Made by a program: the position numbers and the translations under genes. A stretch of 64,000 nucleotides of DNA from Steromphala cineraria. Taxonomy: Eukaryota; Mollusca; Gastropoda; Trochida; Trochidae. The notes beneath the pieces are model-generated. The model had not been told where the DNA came from. It saw only the letters and a list, made by a program, of their open reading frames with translations, and did no database searches. Location of the stretch: assembly GCA_916613615.1 (NCBI GenBank), contig OU744735.1, positions 39,257,468 through 39,321,467 on the forward strand, written 5' to 3'. Shown piece after piece: positions 59,601 to 64,000 of the stretch (the stretch's first letter is position 1; each line of letters starts with the position of its first letter).

Positions 59601-61457
59601 CAGATGTATTCCCCCGTGCTGCACGAGATATCGGCGTTTTTCTCTGCGCATGCGTCGCTTCCCCAAGGATCGCACACACCTGGGGAAAATACAGCAATTT
59701 CAAATAAACAATCAGTTTCTTGATAAATGAATGCCTGTCGCTGCGAAATATGACACTGGATATTTTATCCGACTTATGAACCGAAGAAACGCAAATTACA
59801 TTAACAAACATGATACATGTAACTGTCTGACAACCACATGAGACTATATAGCGAAATGTATATAGATAATGATAAAATCTTCATGTTCAATCACAATAAC
59901 TTCTAGAATACTTATTAAACAGCAATCTGAACACGTGTTTTCAGAACTCTGACAGGAACACTTCAATAAACTTGAAAGAGGCACATGCTCTCGCACATAA
60001 TAGGAACACTTGAAGGAGATTTGTTTCAGTCTTATTTTCCAGCACAGGGACATGCATCGCTAAGACACAGAGTTAGAAAGACGGATTTACCTTACCTTCA
60101 TACTTTAAGACCCTTCCTCACTACTATTTATAAATCTCATCCTTTTGTCTAGCACTGTACCATTACCTGAGAGAAGGACATTGCATGATAACAGTTTGGA
60201 CTATCTATGATAAAATGGTCTTTCTGTGAAAAATATACTCTGGTCTCTATCTACGATAGAAGAAAACTCACTTGGTGTCCATCCATCACGCTACATTTAT
60301 AACTATCAAATGAGACAACGTGTTTATCTCCCATAAGAGACCTTACTCGTGGATAAAGGTCCATTTCAAACATTTCCCCCAATAACTATAACTTTTAAAA
60401 TATCACTCAAGCAGAGATTCAAAATAAATAAATTTAGATCAACAGTTTTTTTTATATAGATCATACAACAAATAAAAACAATTCAGTGAGATCGGCAGTG
60501 ATTTCAACACTTGCACGTGTTGCACTGACCCGGATGTGTAATGTTGGATGTCCTGGATGGGAACTGGTCACTCGCCTCTGTCCACACACAGTCCGGGTCA
60601 CCCAGCTCCTGTCCGTTCGTCCGTCCGTCCCCGTCAGAGTCCATCATGCAGAGTGCCGGGCTCCACTGGGTGCATGGGCATAATATAGTTCAAGGTCAAG
60701 TTCTTCATAGGTCAAATGCCAAAACAAACAGAACGTTAGAATATTGTAATAAAGTTTGGTGGAAAGTGCGTGGAATCAACAAGTTAGCGTGAACAAAAAG
60801 GGAAACCTGTCAATATTCCTAGAACTTATCAGCATTATGTCGTAGAGACAACAGAAGAGAAAACCTTCATCAGAAAAAAACCCGGCGCTGCATAAGCCAA
60901 ATGATGAATGACGTCCTGAGAAACGTTACATCCCTATTTTACTTTGCTGTTTCGGCATGTTATAAGAAAATAGACAGTTAAGATGCACATTTTCAGTCAA
61001 AAAGACGTCTTAAGGGCCTTTAACATTTAAGTATAACCTAGATATAAGATACAGACAGAATGACTGAAGTCAGAGACAGAGAGAGACACAGGCAGACTTT
61101 AAATAAAAACAGAATTACATTATACTGATAGCGTGGTGCTTGGAGAAAAGCACCAAACAATGGAAGGTGCTAGATATGATCAAAAAGTAACGTATTTAAT
61201 TCACATACAATTATTTTCTAAAATATTCCTACCGTTTTCCCCTCCTTCTCGAAGTCCTCACCGAAGGGGTTCCTGGGGCCTCCCCCCAGCACGTTCATGT
61301 GTCCCACCCCCCTCCACACGAAGTTGGGTTTACACGGGTGGGGCACCTGGTCTCCATTGGGTATCTGGTCCTGGTACTGACGGTACCCGGTCGATATCCC
61401 GACCAACAGATACAGGGTAGCGCACCTGCACAGAGAGACTTGGTTGACGTATTGCAC
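53690..61457 (-). CDS. temptin-domain / copper type II ascorbate-dependent monooxygenase fusion (DBH-like)
   Basis: Nine minus-strand exons, all with AG/GT borders and compatible phases: 61457-61233, 60665-60530, 59679-59581, 58497-58300, 57745-57591, 56833-56590, 56003-55907, 54633-54351, 53971-53690; 572 residues. Residues 1-24 are a signal peptide. Residues ~25-125 are a temptin domain (IPNGDQVPHPC, GVGHMN, GGGPRNPFGEDF, LCMMDSDGDG, ELGDPDCVW, THPGVC). Residues ~155-480 are both Cu-monooxygenase domains. CuA ligands are His209/His210 (NHHITVYSC) and His273 (LQYHWTNP); CuB ligands are His348/His350 (HMHYLG) and Met423 (GTYDEMC). The last ~17 residues are hydrophobic, suggesting a GPI anchor. 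Active-site conservation predicts oxygen- and ascorbate-dependent hydroxylation; the substrate (catecholamine, peptide or other) is unknown. A temptin module replaces the DOMON domain of DBH. Confidence 0.93.
54258..54345. repeat. short CGAAATCGCGAAA-type repeat
   Basis: AAATCGCGAAATCGCGAAAA and AAATTGCGAAATGGCGAAAC variants follow a small hairpin (GGCCGAGAGGGGCC). It lies in intron 8 next to the exon 8 donor at 54350. Confidence 0.6.
55254..55373. repeat. 120-bp hairpin
   Basis: The inner arms 55276-55296 and 55332-55352 (GTGCATCTATCGTTGAATAA) are perfect; the outer arms AAGAAATAGA / TCTATTTCTT extend them. It lies in intron 7 of the monooxygenase gene. Confidence 0.85.
56327..56605 (-). 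repeat. 31-bp minisatellite containing the exon 6 5' splice site, nine units
   Basis: Nine units of exactly 31 bp. The unit at 56575-56605 is the real junction (minus strand CACATGCACTACTTAG/GTAA). The other eight, further into intron 6, read CATATGCACTACTTGG/GTAA or CATATTCACTACTTGG/GTAA, so every copy keeps GT and a plausible donor. Confidence 0.95.
56892..57105. mobile_element. TTAA-flanked MITE family C
   Basis: 214 bp between TTAA (56888-56891) and TTAA (57106-57109). Ends AGGGACAGTCTTATCGGGGT and ACCCCGATAGAACTGTCACT. It lies in intron 5 directly upstream of exon 6. Confidence 0.85.
57283..57318 (-). pseudogene. relic duplicate of the start of exon 6
   Basis: The minus strand reads codons YHWTNP as in exon 6, followed by RITL and a good donor (TTG/GTGAGT). 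Flanking sequence on the intron side (CATTTGTTC, GACTCGTAA-like) also resembles that upstream of exon 6. The acceptor AG is lost. Confidence 0.65.
57801..58057. repeat. 49-bp minisatellite, about five units
   Basis: AATGGCAGTT recurs at 57801 (as AATGACAGTT), 57850, 57898, 57947, 57996 and 58045. It lies in intron 4. Confidence 0.95.
58085..58325 (-). repeat. exon 4 donor region repeated four times
   Basis: On the minus strand the real end of exon 4, AACAAGGACG/GTAGGTCAG, is followed in intron 4 by three more copies: GCAACAAGGACG/GTAGGTCAG (about 58245), GCAACAAGGACG/GTAGGTTAA (about 58170) and GCAATAAGGACG/GTAAGATAC (about 58115). Two further blocks, ACTATCCTGCTAAATC and GCGTATATGTCCCCG, are also repeated. 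Confidence 0.9.
58826..59215 (-). mobile_element. L1/Tx1-like reverse transcriptase fragment in intron 3
   Basis: The minus strand reads QFADDTTLVLDEKNPPSYGS, the RT active-site block (FADD), then FSGLKCHL-like residues and, after a stop, KKLTLIGHKQNLTYW-ESILR and FFRTNTILKSLLLAQLFDLF. Same strand as the host gene. 5' and 3' truncated. Confidence 0.75.
59255..59570. repeat. 162-bp tandem duplication next to the exon 3 donor
   Basis: ATAGGGAAAGTTATCT at 59261 and 59423, with AATTTGACAAACAAG, TCTTTGGTTAAA and TTCAAGGATCACTTA repeated in order. It ends about 10 bp before the exon 3 donor (59580). Confidence 0.9.
60504..60665 (-). CDS. alternative 3' end of exon 2: free temptin-like peptide
   Basis: If the donor at 60529 (G/GTCAGT) is not used, the frame continues for eight residues (QCNTCKC region) to TGA at 60504-60506. 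With exon 1 this gives a 128-residue secreted protein: signal peptide plus complete temptin domain, close to the size of free temptins. Read-through is visible in the sequence; expression is inference. Confidence 0.45.
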   Translation of the reverse strand, partial: WSPALCMMDSDGDGRTNGQELGDPDCVWTEASDQFPSRTSNITHPGQCNTCKC

Positions 61458-61879
61458 TCATGTAATTCACCATTCTCTGTAACTGAGGGTCGAATGTTTT
61501 CGTGCTCTACGCTTTATTATCCCAGGGACTTTTCGCAAGGAAATCGGTACTCAGTGAAGTCCCCGCTCTTGAGCTCTGATATGAAACCATAACCAAATGA
61601 AATGTCTTTACATGAGATGATTGAAAAACTACTGTTTGTATCTCGATGTTTTATTCAATTTTCCGTTTTGGCGCATTCTAAGGGACTACTAAGTGAAACC
61701 TTGCCACCTCAAAGGCTGCGAGAACTGAATCGTGAACATACACTCAGCTGGGGAAAAAGAGTACAAAAGAAAACCCTGTCGTGAATAATATGTGCTACGA
61801 ATCCATGTGAAAGGCACACATGTTGTGAATAACCATTCACAATTTCAAACATCAGAGTGTGATACTTTTTAATTATATG
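61458..61879. other. upstream region of the fusion gene, no other gene
   Basis: Should include the promoter of the temptin-monooxygenase gene, but no clear TATA box or initiator was picked out. Confidence 0.35.
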
Positions 61880-62210
61880 ACTGTTCAAATACACGAGGGG
61901 TCTTAAAACAGCCTTTTCAATGTTATTTTTGAACATAATCTTTGTATTTGGAATAAAAACATTATGAAATGTATAAATCTTATAAATTAAAGATGATTTG
62001 AATATAAATACCCTTGTTAAAAATTAATTTGTTCACGCATTTGTCTGTAAGTTGTTTTAGAAAAGGATCATTTTCACTAACTTATTTCATCTAGTTAAAA
62101 TATTTTTAATCTACGTTTTTTGAATGGCGTGTTGTTTTAAAAGCGTTAACTGAAATAGCTTTGTAAGTAAAACCTTAGTTCAGTTAGCTCTTGAAGACAT
62201 GAAAACCCTC
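61880..62210 (+). repeat. dispersed repeat family C, copy
   Basis: Second long copy of the 16075-16400 repeat, same orientation. The minus strand again includes KNNIEKAVLR. Confidence 0.65.
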
Positions 62211-62940
62211 TTTGACCCGCAACTATCACTCGTATATTAATCTATCGTGCATTTTATATAGTATCATTTTGTCCCTGAGTGTATTCCCCAAACACAAGAA
62301 GCATAGCGGAGAATAACGTTTTGAAAAGATTTGCACGTGTAATCGACAGGGCCGGTAATTTAAGTACAGATTCACCTGATGAAATGTCCCACAGGTGATA
62401 TAGTGTAAAGCATTAAAACATGGGTAACCAGGGTTTGTTATTCATTTATGATACTGTATACGGTAACAGAATTCAGACTTAAGGGGTCCCTAGTGTTCTG
62501 AGTACATGCGTCAATACAGGCCAATACGGCAAACCGGATTATGAAATGTACGGGGCGTAAAGACTCGTCATTAATCGTGTGTGAAGTTTTTACATAGTTG
62601 TATTTTCATAAAGCTTAATTTTCAAAACTATATAATATGTAGTATAATGTCATAACCCTTTCTTTTGTCCTTCCCTGTTTGGATGTTTTATCGATATCAT
62701 TCATCCAATTAAGCAATCTCATTCAAACCAAACTATTTATTTGCTTAGGGAAATGTATTTATATAAGCCATACGGCTTGTTTACCGATCCCATTCACTGA
62801 ATAAAATACGTTTAAAACATGTATTTGTTCACCAACATTATATTGGGTCAATGATTTGATTTCAATTAGATTGTCTTGAGAAGTGGTTTGAGGTAGCTAA
62901 CGTTGATGCGTATATGAAATATAAAGTTGTTAATGATTCA
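62211..62940. other. no gene recognised; retroelement tail
   Basis: 62755-62830 (AAGCCATACGGCTTGTTTAC) matches the non-LTR tails near 9690 and 38780. Nothing else was recognised. Confidence 0.4.
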
Positions 62941-62944
62941 TAGT

Positions 62945-63418
62945 AATCTTTGCTTCGATGTTTCAGAGTATATTTTAAAAAAGATGTGGATTGAATTCCA
63001 ACAACGTATGCCAAGTAGCTTTTTTTGGGGATTTTTGTTCAATTGTTCAATCCAAATTCTAGGAATAAAACTACTATTAAGGATTTGTCCATTTTACTAT
63101 GATCTAAGAAGGTCTATTTTACCTACTTACTACTGTGTACACAACCTTCTTTCGACAAATTGTGTAGCCTCATGTCGTGTCAAAATAATACTATTATCAA
63201 CAAATTAGCTAAATATATCTTTTTAGCCTTTAAGAAACGTGAATTATTTCTGAAAGGTATTCCACTCTAGAAATATCAAGCCAAGACAAACTTGTATTAT
63301 ATTTCAATTAATATGTCCAAATGGACGCTTTGTTGTTGCCTTTAAACTGTTGTAAATGCACTGTATAACGGGCCTGTGGCCTCTTTACGGAATAAACTCA
63401 TTCATTCATTAAGGATTT
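62945..63418 (+). mobile_element. non-LTR retrotransposon 3' end
   Basis: The plus strand reads CPFYYDLRRSILPTYYC, then in the next frame INKLAKYIFLAFKKRELFLK, matching the layout after the Cys/His motif in the element at 21205-23110 (SVAKYIFNVFK). A 3' UTR follows with GGGCCTGTGGCC and AATAAACTCATTCATTCATT. One frameshift separates the coding blocks. Confidence 0.75.
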
Positions 63419-64000
63419 GTGAATGAATCAAGTTATGGCTCCTTGTTTGTAAAATAGAAAATTAATAAAATTGTTTATAAGAATTACACCGAATTTTCAT
63501 GTAAGATAAGATAATTCTGTATTGCCCGTGAAGTAATTTGTGCTACATTTAAGTGAGCATGAATTTCAAAATTACATACATAATATTATAAATAAATACA
63601 AAACATATATACAAATATATAAAAATATTTAAATGAACAAATAGTGTGATAGTGAGCAATGAATTCTAATAAGTCTTAAAATATTAATTTTTAGTCACCT
63701 GACCTTATCAAAAAGTAGTGCTAAGTCATGGTTGTTTTCAATTTCAAGAGGAGGCTCTTTGTAACTCATACCGTTTGCCTATATTTGAACGACCGCACCG
63801 TCTTACTTGTGTATGCATTTAAGGTGTTATCCTATATGAGAATTCTATATTTACAGTACCTTAGTGGGATATAATAACTTCTAAAACATGACATGGGGAT
63901 ATCGTGTGGATGAGACTGTGTTGACTGTCGTTGTCAACATTTGTACTACGTGAGCCTGTCAATATAACATGACTGGCCTCTTCTGCATATGTTGAAACTG
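63419..64000. other. no gene recognised
   Basis: A+T-rich DNA, no exon seen. Confidence 0.35.

Overview
The window is animal nuclear DNA: widely spaced exons with consensus splice sites, introns of up to several kb, and dense transposon debris. A temptin-type domain, a C-type lectin, expanded C2H2 zinc-finger genes and a tRNA-Glu-headed SINE point to a mollusc; the species cannot be named from the sequence.

Layout. 2.9-12.8 kb (+): the last three coding exons of a C-type lectin gene, with introns invaded by a Tc1 transposon, a hAT MITE, a 230-bp tandem repeat and TTAA-flanked MITEs. 12.9-19.4 kb: no host gene recognised; MITEs, a SINE, a ~650-bp palindrome with Penelope-like ends and non-LTR fragments. 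19.4-21.1 and 27.6-30.1 kb (+): two paralogous C2H2 zinc-finger genes that share their last fingers and 3' flank, separated by decayed non-LTR retrotransposons. 34.4-35.1 kb (-): a third, frameshifted zinc-finger gene. 38.9-40.8 kb: a tandem duplication whose second copy carries two MITE insertions that the first copy lacks, so target-site duplications can be read directly; one insertion has Transib/RAG-like ends. 43.4-46.9 kb (-): a two-exon type II membrane protein of the SGNH/PC-esterase type. 53.7-61.5 kb (-): a nine-exon gene for a 572-residue secreted or GPI-anchored protein joining an N-terminal temptin domain to a complete copper type II ascorbate-dependent monooxygenase (DBH/PHM family), with all six copper ligands present. 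62.9-63.4 kb (+): 3' end of a non-LTR retrotransposon.

The most unusual theme is that tandem arrays in the two minus-strand genes are built from exon ends. A 31-bp array repeats the exon 6/intron 6 5' splice site of the monooxygenase gene nine times; the exon 4 donor is repeated four times; a decayed copy of the start of exon 6 lies in intron 5; and a 97-bp minisatellite downstream of the SGNH gene is made from its last codons and is full of TGACGTCA octamers. A retained intron 2 would also turn the fusion gene into a free temptin-like peptide. These are direct sequence observations; any function is inference.
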